Shown: positions 35,494 through 46,736, counted from the first letter of the stretch. The stretch is DNA of 64,000 bases from an uncultured bacterium (GCA_902774245.1 CACYHQ010000003.1:124001-188000); one strand, 5' to 3'. Made by a program: numbers and translations. The notes: a model not told the origin generated them from the letters alone.

Positions 35494-36459
35494 ATGTCCC
35501 ACAAAACTCTGAAAGCGATGTTCGCGGCAATCTGCACGCTCGTGTGCGCCGCCGGCGTCGTGAAAGCCGATCAGCCCGTCATCAGCCATGTGTACACGGC
35601 CGACCCGAACGCCTTCGTGTTCAACGACCGCATCTACATCATCTGCAGCCATGACATCGCCAACCAGCGCGGCTACGACCTCTTCGACTACGAACTGGTC
35701 TCCACCGACGACCTCCAGAACTGGACCGACCACGGTTTCGTGTTCTCCGTCGGCAGAAACCACGACTTCGGCTACGGCCGCGGCAAAGGCCCCTACGGCG
35801 AAGATCAGACCGTTGCTCCGTGGGCGGGACACTGCTACGCTCCCGGCACCGCGATCCGCGACGGCAAAGTCTACCTCTACTTCCCGGACGGCGGCTCCTC
35901 CATCGGCGTGGCCGTGGCGGACAAGCCCGAAGGCCCCTACAAGGATCCGCTCGGAAAGACCCTCATCGCCGGCAACGTCTCCAACTACGCTTCCCGCTGG
36001 CTCTTCGACCCCGCCGGATTCGTCGATGACGACGGCCGCGCGTTCGTGTACTACGGCGGCAACGGCAACGACCAGGCGCGTATCATTGAGCTCAACAAGG
36101 ACATGATCAGCCTCCATCCGCAGGCGATCCACCTCAACGTGCCGAAGTTCTTCGAAGCCTCCTACATGCACAAGTACAAAGGCAAATACTACTTCTCCTA
36201 CAGCACGCAGTTCAGCCCCACCGCGAACATCGACTACCTGGTCAGCGATTCCCCGACCGGTCCGTTCGAGTACAAGGGCACCATCCTCGACAACCCGAAG
36301 CAGAACCTCGGCAACAACAACCACGCCTCCATCATCGAGTACAAAGGCCACTGGTACATCGCGTATCATGACCGCAAGCTCGCCATCGCCAGCAACCTCC
36401 GCAACAAGAGCGATTCCCGCTGCGTGAACCTCGACGAGATGTTCTACAAGTCACCATGA
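35494..36459 (+). CDS. Secreted GH43 glycosidase (arabinofuranosidase/xylosidase type), split from its CBM6
   Basis: 321 residues. A signal peptide (LKAMFAAICTLVCAAGVVKA) precedes the five-bladed propeller. GH43 catalytic residues: base Asp37 in ADPNAF, pKa-modulating Asp172 in FDPAGFVDD, acid Glu221 in FFEASY. The sequence style resembles arabinoxylan arabinofuranohydrolases, which carry a CBM6 in the same chain. Here the frame stops at 36459 just after DEMFYK, while the CBM6 continues in another frame. A 14-base insertion between 7-bp repeats explains the split; without it a 580-residue GH43-CBM6 protein results. The catalytic domain itself looks complete. Confidence 0.85.
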   Translation: MSHKTLKAMFAAICTLVCAAGVVKADQPVISHVYTADPNAFVFNDRIYIICSHDIANQRGYDLFDYELVSTDDLQNWTDHGFVFSVGRNHDFGYGRGKGPYGEDQTVAPWAGHCYAPGTAIRDGKVYLYFPDGGSSIGVAVADKPEGPYKDPLGKTLIAGNVSNYASRWLFDPAGFVDDDGRAFVYYGGNGNDQARIIELNKDMISLHPQAIHLNVPKFFEASYMHKYKGKYYFSYSTQFSPTANIDYLVSDSPTGPFEYKGTILDNPKQNLGNNNHASIIEYKGHWYIAYHDRKLAIASNLRNKSDSRCVNLDEMFYKSP

Positions 36460-36466
36460 ACAAGTC
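36446..36466 (+). repeat. 7-bp direct repeat bounding the GH43-CBM6 frame break
   Basis: ACAAGTC occurs at 36446-36452 and 36460-36466, separated by ACCATGA. Removing one 14-base unit joins DEMFYKS to GKILTEEE in a single frame. Confidence 0.85.
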
Positions 36467-37250
36467 CGGCAAGATCCTCACCGAGGAAGAAGCCAAGCAG
36501 GAACAGATGCCCGGTCTGAAGAGCACGATGGGCCCGAACAAGGAGACCGTCCTCGCCTCCATGCAGAACAACAGCTGGATCCGCGTTTCCGGCGTTGACT
36601 TCTCCAAGAAGCCGACCGGCGGCACGCTCAAGTACAGCGCCAAGGACGACAACACCTCCATCGAGATCCGCAAGGGCACGGCCGACGGCGATCTGCTCGC
36701 CACCGTGAAGCTCCCGAACACCAACGGCGAATGGAAGGAACTCAACTTCAAGCTCGACAAGGCCGTCGACGGCGTGTTCGATTACCTCTATTTCGTGTTC
36801 AAAGTCCAGGGCGCTCCGGCGGCCGCGGCTCTCTTTGATTCCTCCGACGTCGTCACCGTGGCGGCCGCTGGCGGCCAGGGCTTCGGCGGCTTCGGCGGCG
36901 GCCAGCCCCCGCAGGGCATGGGCCAGGGCGGCTTTGGCGGTTTCGGCGGCGGCCAGCCCCCGCAGGGCATGGGCCAGGGCGGCTTCGGCGGCCAGCGTCC
37001 CGCCGGTCAGGGCCAGGGCGGCCAGGGCCAGCGTCCGCGTCGTCAGGGCCAGGGCGGCCAGGGCTTCGGCGGTTTCGGCGGCGGCCAGCCCCCGCAGGGT
37101 GGCTTCGGCGGCGGTTTCGGCGGCGGCCAGCCTCCGCAGGGCGGTTTCGGCGGCTTCGGCGGCCAGCGTCCCGGCCAGCAGCAACAGCAGCCTGCCGGTC
37201 CCAAGCCGGTGGAAAGCACCGCTCTGCTCGATTGGTACCAGTTCAAATAA
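36456..37250 (+). CDS. CBM6 module with Gly-rich repeat tail, out of frame with GH43
   Basis: 264 residues if started at ATG 36456, which overlaps the GH43 stop (ATGA). Residues 40-115 show the CBM6 pattern: NNSWIRVSGVDF, SIEIRKGTADGDLLATVKLPNTNGEW, VFDYLYFVFK. After residue 135 the chain is Gly/Gln/Pro/Phe-rich with repeats of GGFGGGQPPQGMGQ and ends ESTALLDWYQFK. Alone it has no signal peptide, so it would stay in the cytoplasm; it is best seen as the second half of the GH43 protein. Re-initiation at ATGA could still make a separate protein. Confidence 0.75.
   Translation: MNKSGKILTEEEAKQEQMPGLKSTMGPNKETVLASMQNNSWIRVSGVDFSKKPTGGTLKYSAKDDNTSIEIRKGTADGDLLATVKLPNTNGEWKELNFKLDKAVDGVFDYLYFVFKVQGAPAAAALFDSSDVVTVAAAGGQGFGGFGGGQPPQGMGQGGFGGFGGGQPPQGMGQGGFGGQRPAGQGQGGQGQRPRRQGQGGQGFGGFGGGQPPQGGFGGGFGGGQPPQGGFGGFGGQRPGQQQQQPAGPKPVESTALLDWYQFK
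36868..37190 (+). repeat. Gly/Gln/Pro-rich coding repeats
   Basis: Tandem units of about 51 bases (around 36880-36980) and shorter variants encode GGFGGFGGGQPPQGMGQ-type repeats in the CBM6 tail. Near-identity of codons suggests recent expansion by slippage. Confidence 0.8.
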
Positions 37251-37294
37251 TTCCTGAGCTCTATTCAACATAACCCAACACAAGGATAAACAAC

Positions 37295-38434
37295 ATGTTC
37301 ATCTCTATGAAATCCGTCTCCGCCATCGTGGCGGGCATCTGCCTCTCCGCTGTCGCGTTCCATGCGCAGGCCGCCGATGAACCCACCCGTCTCCGCGACG
37401 CCGCCGAAGGTCTCTTCCTGATCGGCAACGCGGCTCCGACCCGTGCGTTCAGCGACCTCATCGCCTCCGACATCCTCGCGCAGGACTTCAACCGTCTGAC
37501 CTGCGAAAACGAGATGAAGTTCGACGCCACGGAACCGCAGGAAGGCCAGTTCAACTTCCGTGCCGGCGACACCCTCGTCGAATTCGCGCAGAAGCACAAC
37601 ATGAAGGTCCATGGCCACACGTTCATGTGGCACAGCCAGACCCCGCAGTGGGTCTTCCAGGATTCCAGCGCCCCCAACGGCCGCGCCAGCCGCGAACTCG
37701 TTCTGAAGCGCCTCGAAAACCACATCCGCGGCCTCATGACCCACTGGAAAGGCAAAATCGACAGCTGGGATGTCTGCAACGAGTGCTTCGAAGACGACGG
37801 CAGAGTCCGTGCGACGGGCGGCTTCGGCGGCAACTGGCGTGCCGCCATCGGCGACGACTACATGGAACAGGCGTTCAAGATCGCCGACAAGGTCGCCAAG
37901 GAACTCGGCGAAGAAAAAGTCCTGCTCGTCTACAACGACTTCAACATGTACAAGCCCGGCAAGGTCCAGGCCGTCGTGAAGATGGTCAATGACTTCAAGG
38001 CCAAAGGCATAAGAATCGACGCCATCGGCATGCAGGCCCACTGGCAGAGCAACGACGATCCGTCCATCGAGACCATCGAAGCCGCGTTCAAGGCCTACGC
38101 CGGAACCGGCTGCAAGATCATCATCTCCGAAATGGACGTCAACACCCGCAACGGTTTCCGCAACAGCGGACGCGGCCTCGAACGCGACGACAGCGTCCAG
38201 GGCAACGCCGACAGCTCCGCCGAAGCCCTCGCGAAGCGCTATGCCGACCTCTTCGACCTCTTCGCCAAATATCACAAAGATATTTACGCGGTCACCCTCT
38301 GGGGTATCGGCGACGGCTGGTCCTGGCTCCGCGGCGGTCAGCCGCTTCTCTTCGACAACAACCTCGATCCGAAGCCCTGCTACTACTCCGTGCTCAAATC
38401 CCTTCAGAAAGGCCAGGCGGCCCTCAAGAAGTGA
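37295..38434 (+). CDS. Secreted GH10 endo-beta-1,4-xylanase
   Basis: 379 residues. Signal peptide to about AHAQAA. GH10 barrel: CENEMKFDATEPQEGQFNF, HGHTFMWHSQTPQWVF, acid/base Glu163 in WDVCNECF, nucleophile Glu279 in IISEMDV, then LWGIGDGWSWL. It cleaves internal xylan linkages. Cys replaces Val two residues before Glu163, a small deviation from WDVVNE. No binding module of its own, which makes the neighbouring CBM6 relevant. It is 45 bases downstream of the CBM6 frame and ends at a strong terminator, so GH43 and GH10 form one operon. Confidence 0.93.
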   Translation: MFISMKSVSAIVAGICLSAVAFHAQAADEPTRLRDAAEGLFLIGNAAPTRAFSDLIASDILAQDFNRLTCENEMKFDATEPQEGQFNFRAGDTLVEFAQKHNMKVHGHTFMWHSQTPQWVFQDSSAPNGRASRELVLKRLENHIRGLMTHWKGKIDSWDVCNECFEDDGRVRATGGFGGNWRAAIGDDYMEQAFKIADKVAKELGEEKVLLVYNDFNMYKPGKVQAVVKMVNDFKAKGIRIDAIGMQAHWQSNDDPSIETIEAAFKAYAGTGCKIIISEMDVNTRNGFRNSGRGLERDDSVQGNADSSAEALAKRYADLFDLFAKYHKDIYAVTLWGIGDGWSWLRGGQPLLFDNNLDPKPCYYSVLKSLQKGQAALKK

Positions 38435-38466
38435 TCCGTTCGGACTTTTTTCCGACGCAAGTCATC

Positions 38467-38499
38467 GGCGGTCTCCCTCTGCGGAGACCGCCTTTTTTT
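38467..38499 (+). terminator. Terminator of the GH43-GH10 operon
   Basis: Perfect 10-bp stem GGCGGTCTCC/GGAGACCGCC (38467-38476, 38483-38492) with 6-base loop and T7. Confidence 0.97.
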
Positions 38500-38521
38500 C
38501 GCGAAAAAACACGTTTTTCCC

Positions 38522-38549
38522 TTGAAATCCTGGGATTTTATGGCATATT
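38522..38549 (+). promoter_or_regulatory. Promoter of carB-alr
   Basis: TTGAAA, 16 bases, CATATT (38544-38549); an alternative -10 is TATTAT at 38546-38551. A GAAAAAACACGTTTTT palindrome (38502-38518) ends 3 bases before the -35. Confidence 0.55.
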
Positions 38550-38603
38550 ATTTCAATTTGGTTTTTTGAGAATCTGCCAACGATAAAACACGGAGATATC
38601 ACC

Positions 38604-41804
<3,201 letters not shown>

Positions 41805-41830
41805 TCTGACGCAGAGGGGGACTCCGGATC

Positions 41831-42946
41831 ATGCCCGACAGAATCTGGCTCGAAATCGACCTCGGCGCACTGCAGCGCAACTACCGTACGCTCGCACGGT
41901 CGATTTCGCCCGCCGCGCTCTTCCCGGTCATCAAGGCCGACGCCTACAACCTGGGCGCGGTCGAGGTCGCGCGGTCGCTCTGCGACTACGCCCCGACGTT
42001 CTGCGTGGCGACTCCTTCGGAAGCCCTCAAGATCATCTCCTTCGGGAAAAACGTCCGTCTGCTCGGCGCTCTGCTGAACACCGAGATCGCGGACGTCGTG
42101 CATTTCGGCATGGTCCCGAGCATCCCGTCGCTCGAAGTCGCCCGGATGCTCAGCGAGGAGGCCGTCCGCCAGCGCCGCACGCTCGACGTGATGATCAAGC
42201 TCGACACCGGTATGGGCCGCCTCGGCCTGCTCCCCGAAGAGGCCCCGGACGCCATCGCGAAGATCGCCGCGCTCCCCAATATCCGCTGCACCGACATCTT
42301 CTCGCATTTCCCCGTCGGCTACAAGATCGACCACCCCATGACGCGCGAACAGCTCCGGCTCTTCCGTTACGTCCTGGACGCTGTCGCCGAACGCCATATC
42401 ATGATCCCGAACGTGCATTTCGCGAACAGCGATGCCATCGGCTGTCTGCACGAATCGGTCCGGACGCCCTACAACTGCGCGCGCGCCGGGCTTTCGCTGT
42501 ACGGGTTCTCCCCCGATCCGAAACTCGCATCCAGCCTCGAACCGGTCGTCTCCTGCTATTCGCACGTGATCGCCGTCCGCCGCCTCCCGAAGGGCCACAA
42601 CGTCGGCTACGAATGCACGTACACGCTCCCGGAGGACACCGATATCGCGCTCATCTCCGCAGGCTACGCCGACGGCCTCCCGCTCCAGCTCTCCAACCAG
42701 GCCGAGATCCTGATCCGCGGATACCGCTGCCCCGTGCTCGGACGCGTCTGCATGGACTACATGATGGTCTCGCTGGCCCCGCTCGGCGGCGAACTCCCCG
42801 ACCAGGGCGAGATCGTCACGCTCATCGGCTCTGACATGGGCGAGACCGTTTCCCCCGAGGAATGGGCGAAGCTCAAGGGCACGCACGTCTACGACATCCT
42901 CTGTTCGTTCGGCGGCCGCATGGAACGCCGCTACGTCGCGCGCTAA
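41831..42946 (+). CDS. alr: Alanine racemase
   Basis: 371 residues of fold-type III PLP enzyme. The PLP lysine is Lys35 in VIKADAYNLG, where KANAYGHG is usual; the second catalytic residue is Tyr260 in VGYECTYT, where VGYGRT/SYGRT is usual; GRVCMDYMMV is standard. It would supply D-alanine for peptidoglycan. The two altered motifs put it in a divergent branch; another amino acid racemase is possible. It follows carB as the second gene of the operon, an unusual pairing. Confidence 0.85.
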   Translation: MPDRIWLEIDLGALQRNYRTLARSISPAALFPVIKADAYNLGAVEVARSLCDYAPTFCVATPSEALKIISFGKNVRLLGALLNTEIADVVHFGMVPSIPSLEVARMLSEEAVRQRRTLDVMIKLDTGMGRLGLLPEEAPDAIAKIAALPNIRCTDIFSHFPVGYKIDHPMTREQLRLFRYVLDAVAERHIMIPNVHFANSDAIGCLHESVRTPYNCARAGLSLYGFSPDPKLASSLEPVVSCYSHVIAVRRLPKGHNVGYECTYTLPEDTDIALISAGYADGLPLQLSNQAEILIRGYRCPVLGRVCMDYMMVSLAPLGGELPDQGEIVTLIGSDMGETVSPEEWAKLKGTHVYDILCSFGGRMERRYVAR

Positions 42947-42951
42947 AGCGC

Positions 42952-43005
42952 CCGTGCCCGAGCGTAGCCGGACACTACTTCAGCACCGCTTTGTGGTATT
43001 TTGTC
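42952..43005 (+). terminator. Terminator-like element after alr, repeat copy A
   Basis: CCGTGCCCGAGCGTAGCCGG (42952-42971) and the following ACAC form a GTGcCCG...CGGaCAC hairpin, then a second weak hairpin CACCGCTTTGTGG with ATTTT. The same 20 bases recur at 45126-45145. Confidence 0.6.
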
Positions 43006-43031
43006 CTAATCCGCTGTTTTTTTTATTTAGG

Positions 43032-43059
43032 TTGTTTTTTCGGATTGTTGTGATATAGT
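43032..43059 (+). promoter_or_regulatory. Promoter of the lipoprotein pair
   Basis: TTGTTT, 16 bases, TATAGT (43054-43059). Confidence 0.55.
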
Positions 43060-43091
43060 ATGACAGCAACATGATCATACGGAGCAAGACA

Positions 43092-44237
43092 ATGGTCAAA
43101 GAGAAAAGAACCGTCTGTAACATCGTTTTTATCCATAGTACCCTGCTCATCCTGTTCTGCGCAGTCGGCGTCTGCGTGACGGGATGCTGCTCCGCATACG
43201 TTTTGAGCAGCAAATTCGGCGCAAGCAAATCCTATTTCGACTCTCCCAAATACGAACTGTCGCCCGACCGGGACGAGATCATCCTCACGAGCTCAAGGAT
43301 AACAACCCGTTCCTCCCTCGGATTGCAGTCGAGATCGACGTGGAAGGAACGCATCCCGCTCGACCCCCTGCCGGAAAACCTGATGTGCTGCCGCCTGACC
43401 GTGGAACAGGATCCCGACGGGCAGAAATACTGGCATGACACGGCCGAAAACATGATCCCCAACGACAGATTCGACATTGAGGTCGAATCGCTTCCATTGC
43501 AGGCGGACGAAACGCTTCGTCTCCGCGTCCTCCCCAAGGATATGTACCTCCTGTCCCAGCCGTTCCGCGTCCGCCTGATCCCGAAGAACGGAACCGGAGA
43601 AGCCCCGGCTGACACGGACGGGCAGGCCGGAACGCCCGCGCCCGTGAAACCGGCGCCGGGTGATCGATTATGGCGCATCCCCCAACCACAGGCAGGAACG
43701 CCAGTGCCCGCGAAACCGGCGGGCGAACTGCGCCTCATGATTCCCGTCTCGCGTTCTCTGGACGGCCGCAGCTATGAACTCCTGACCGTCGCGCCCGCGG
43801 ACCCGCGTCCGAATCCCTACCGGGAATGGTTTTATGAGATGGAGCGAAACTATCGGGAAGAACATAAAGCGCGTGAAGCGAAAAGAGAGTTCCTCTCCTA
43901 TTTTGCTTTCTGCAGAGTCATTCTGAGCAGCGTCGGCGGCTCCACATACGATCCATACGATCAACGGCACGAGATGTTGTATCAGGTGGCAAAGGAATGG
44001 GACCAGCGCGAGGAACTCCGGTATTATTATCCGTTCCTGGAAGGACAGGAGGAAGTGCGCATGATCGAATACGAACGCCTCATGGGGGACCGGTTCCCCT
44101 CGTTCGGCGCGACCCTCTGGAAAACGGTCATGCTGCCGCCTGCATTCGTCCTGGACGTGGCGTTCCTGCCCGCAACGGTCCCCATGTCTTTTTACTACTA
44201 CCTCGGATATATGGCCGTCGGAGCATCGATCCAATAA
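43092..44237 (+). CDS. Putative lipoprotein, paralogue A
   Basis: 381 residues from ATG 43092, chosen because GGAGCAAGACA before it is identical to that before the next gene. Lipobox VCVTGC (first Cys of CC). It shares blocks with the next gene: SPDRDEII, ERIPLDPLPENL, RSYELLTV and a hydrophobic C-terminus WKTVMLPPAFVLDVAFLPATVPMSFYYYLGYM. A Pro/Ala-rich insert with two near-copies of AGTPxPxKPA (near residues 188 and 215) is absent from paralogue B. The C-terminus recalls YceK-like lipoproteins, but similarity is slight. Function unknown. Confidence 0.6.
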   Translation: MVKEKRTVCNIVFIHSTLLILFCAVGVCVTGCCSAYVLSSKFGASKSYFDSPKYELSPDRDEIILTSSRITTRSSLGLQSRSTWKERIPLDPLPENLMCCRLTVEQDPDGQKYWHDTAENMIPNDRFDIEVESLPLQADETLRLRVLPKDMYLLSQPFRVRLIPKNGTGEAPADTDGQAGTPAPVKPAPGDRLWRIPQPQAGTPVPAKPAGELRLMIPVSRSLDGRSYELLTVAPADPRPNPYREWFYEMERNYREEHKAREAKREFLSYFAFCRVILSSVGGSTYDPYDQRHEMLYQVAKEWDQREELRYYYPFLEGQEEVRMIEYERLMGDRFPSFGATLWKTVMLPPAFVLDVAFLPATVPMSFYYYLGYMAVGASIQ

Positions 44238-44276
44238 CACCGTCGCCCCGGCCGCGACGTACAAAGGAGCAAGACA

Positions 44277-45116
44277 ATGAACTGGAAAAAGACGCTGATC
44301 CGCAATCTCCTCTTCGCCGTGCTCATCATGGCGGCGGGATTCTTCTGCACCGGCTGCTGCTGGGCGATGACCGAAAAGACGTGGGATCGCCTTGGTTCCG
44401 AGAAAGCGACCATCACAAACCGTCATTACGGGTATTCCCCCGACCGCGGCGAAATCGTGTTTTCCGGCAAAAAGAAAACAAAGCATTACGTATGGCCGTT
44501 CCTTACCGCGTTCGACGTGTCCTGGAATACGTACAAACCGTTCGAAAAGCGCATCCCGCTGGAACCCGTCCCGGAGAACCTGATCCGCGTTCATTTTGAG
44601 GCGGTCCCCGATCCCGACGCGCTTCGCGCCCACAACTTCCTGCGGGAATGGATGCCGGGCGAAAATCAGTTCGACAACCCCGTGGAACTCACACGGGACG
44701 GAACCGTTCTTTCCACAACACGCCTGCCGTTTGTTCAGCCGGGCGACACGCTCCGCATGCCTGTGCATCCCGACGACCTGCCGGTTCTGTCCGGACCATG
44801 TGTGATCCGTCTGGAACCGGTCTACAATGCGATTCTGCTGTTTCCGTATGCACAGGATGGCTCCCGCTATGAAATGCTTACACGCGACGATGTTTTCGCC
44901 AACAGCCTCCACGTGTTCGCGGATGAATTCGAGGACGAGGCGAAACGGGACAACGAAGACCCGATCGGAACGCTCGGTTACTGCTGGAAATATATCTGGC
45001 TTCCCTCGGCTGCTGTCACGGACATCCTGATCATGACGCCCTGTTCCTGGGTGATAAAAGGCGCGGCGGCTGTCTATCTGTTTGGCGGGCTTGTCGCACA
45101 CGGAGACGAGCTGTGA
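44277..45116 (+). CDS. Putative lipoprotein, paralogue B
   Basis: 279 residues. Lipobox FFCTGC (first Cys of CC). Blocks shared with paralogue A: SPDRGEIV, KRIPLEPVPENL, SRYEMLTR and a C-terminal hydrophobic stretch LPSAAVTDILIMTPCSWVIKGAAAVYLFGG. Lacks A's Pro-rich insert. Both genes have lower G+C and more varied codons than neighbours. Tandem duplication followed by strong divergence is likely. The matching C-terminal membrane stretches suggest a common membrane partner. Confidence 0.6.
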   Translation: MNWKKTLIRNLLFAVLIMAAGFFCTGCCWAMTEKTWDRLGSEKATITNRHYGYSPDRGEIVFSGKKKTKHYVWPFLTAFDVSWNTYKPFEKRIPLEPVPENLIRVHFEAVPDPDALRAHNFLREWMPGENQFDNPVELTRDGTVLSTTRLPFVQPGDTLRMPVHPDDLPVLSGPCVIRLEPVYNAILLFPYAQDGSRYEMLTRDDVFANSLHVFADEFEDEAKRDNEDPIGTLGYCWKYIWLPSAAVTDILIMTPCSWVIKGAAAVYLFGGLVAHGDEL

Positions 45117-45125
45117 TAGAAAGCA

Positions 45126-45178
45126 CCGTGCCCGAGCGTAGCCGGGCACAACCACAGCACACTTCGTGTGTTTTCCTT
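45126..45178 (+). terminator. Terminator after lipoprotein B, repeat copy B
   Basis: CCGTGCCCGAGCGTAGCCGG (45126-45145) plus GCAC folds as GTGCCCG/CGGGCAC; next CACAC-TTC-GTGTG (45158-45170) with TTTTCCTT. The final TTG starts the -35 of the sigma-factor promoter. Confidence 0.75.
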
Positions 45179-45205
45179 GACTTTCCGTCGTACGGGTAGT
45201 ATATT
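45177..45205 (+). promoter_or_regulatory. Promoter of the sigma-factor gene
   Basis: TTGACT, 17 bases, TATATT (45200-45205). Predicted transcript start about 45212, only 2 bases before ATG 45214. Confidence 0.65.
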
Positions 45206-45213
45206 TATGTCAA

Positions 45214-46671
45214 ATGCACGGCAGTCCGCCGCGATTTGAACTTGATTCCCTCGAATACCAGCACGACATCATGGCAAGAAAGATACAGTCCCGGACAAAA
45301 CCGGCGAAAACGGCGGCTCCCGACCCCAGGGAGCCGGATGCCGTCGCGCCCGGATTCGAGACCAGCGAGGAAGCTGTCTTCCATCAGCTGTACGACCCCG
45401 GCTGCACGCCGCTGACGCCCGCCGAGGCGGAATCCGTCTGGGGCGAGATCGACGCCCGGATGGACGAGATACGTTCGTGCCTGGCACAGTTCGTTTTCGT
45501 GCTGGAGGAGCACGAACGCGTCGTGGACCTCTGCCGCACGCCCGACGACGTGACCTCGCTCTTCGTGGAGTCCAAGCTGCCGGACGGCGTCCGCGCGAAT
45601 TTGCCGTCCGCTCTGCCCGCCCTGATGAAATGGCGGTCGGAAATCGCGGCGTTCCGCAAGGAGCTGATCGGGTTTTACGCCGCGCCCCAATTCAAAAATG
45701 AATCCGCCCGCGAGGCGATATGGGGCCGTTCCCGCGAACTCCTCATGCGCTATCCTGTCTCCACGCTGAAGGTCATGGAGTGGTACCATGTAGCGTCCTC
45801 CTGGTGCACTACGCCGGAATCGCCCGCCATGGACGAGCTTTTCCGCAGCCGCCTGATGCCCGACCGCGCGCTCTGTCTGTCGGTCTTCCGAACCATGAAG
45901 GACGCGTTTGAGCGGATGGAAGGCCTCCGCCAGCGCATCCTGTATTCGCATCTGCGCCTCGTGATCAGCATCGCGAAACAGTCCTGCAACCAGCCGCAAC
46001 AGCTGATCGACATCGTGCAGGAAGGCAATATCGGGCTTGTGAAGGCGCTCGACCGGTTCGACAGCAGTCTCGGCCACAAATTCTCCACCTACGCCACGTG
46101 GTGGATCCGCCACGAGATCATGCGCGCGCTGGCGCGCCAGACCCGCGTGATCCGCATCCCGCAGCACATGCTCGCGACGATCTCTCGCATCAACCGCGCC
46201 GAACAGGCATACGTCAGACGGTTCGGCGAGGAGCCGACCGTGGAAGAACTCGCCGCCGAGCTCGAAATGCCGAAAGCCCGCATCCACGCCATCCGGCAGA
46301 TGGCGCGCCAGCAGATTTCGCTCCAGGCTCCGCTCCGCTCGAACGCGCTCTCCGAGGATTCCGAGATCACGCAGGAGGACCGGTTCGGCACGCCCGCCGA
46401 CAACGACGATTTCAACCCGGAACTGCATCTGTCGTTCCAGTTCCTGCGCGACGTCGTGCACAAGGCGGTCGATGAACTCCCCGAACGCGACCGCAAGTTC
46501 ATCCAGATGCGGTTCGGGCTGGGCGGCTATGAGCCGATGAGCATCCGTCAGATCGCCGAGGAGTTCCAGCTGAGCCGCGAACGCATCCGCCAGATCGAAA
46601 ACAGCGTGTTCGAGAAGCTTCGCCGCAGCAATCCCGAACTGGCGTCCCACTGGCAGGATTCGCTCTACTGA
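45214..46671 (+). CDS. Sigma-70 family RNA polymerase sigma factor
   Basis: 485 residues. Region 2 (LRLVISIAKQ, LIDIVQEGNIGLVKALDRFD, FSTYATWWIRHEIMRALA), region 3 (RIPQHMLATISRINRAEQAYVRRFGEEPTVEELAAEL) and region 4 (SIRQIAEEFQLSRERIRQIENSVFEKLRR) are complete, so it can recognise -10 and -35 elements. Residues 65-110 look like the end of region 1.2, followed by a roughly 130-residue insert ahead of region 2. A group 2 or divergent primary-type factor is likely. ATG 45214 would be nearly leaderless; Met20 (45271) has no ribosome site either. Confidence 0.85.
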   Translation: MHGSPPRFELDSLEYQHDIMARKIQSRTKPAKTAAPDPREPDAVAPGFETSEEAVFHQLYDPGCTPLTPAEAESVWGEIDARMDEIRSCLAQFVFVLEEHERVVDLCRTPDDVTSLFVESKLPDGVRANLPSALPALMKWRSEIAAFRKELIGFYAAPQFKNESAREAIWGRSRELLMRYPVSTLKVMEWYHVASSWCTTPESPAMDELFRSRLMPDRALCLSVFRTMKDAFERMEGLRQRILYSHLRLVISIAKQSCNQPQQLIDIVQEGNIGLVKALDRFDSSLGHKFSTYATWWIRHEIMRALARQTRVIRIPQHMLATISRINRAEQAYVRRFGEEPTVEELAAELEMPKARIHAIRQMARQQISLQAPLRSNALSEDSEITQEDRFGTPADNDDFNPELHLSFQFLRDVVHKAVDELPERDRKFIQMRFGLGGYEPMSIRQIAEEFQLSRERIRQIENSVFEKLRRSNPELASHWQDSLY

Positions 46672-46736
46672 GCCTGTCTGTCGGTCTCTTTTTCTCTTTT
46701 TTCCGCCTGAAAAACGCGTTTTTTCCGGCAAACGAT

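Noticed and set aside
36440-36460. Programmed -1 ribosomal frameshift joining GH43 and CBM6
   Set aside because: No slippery heptamer (X XXY YYZ) is present, and the 14-base direct-repeat insertion explains the break better.
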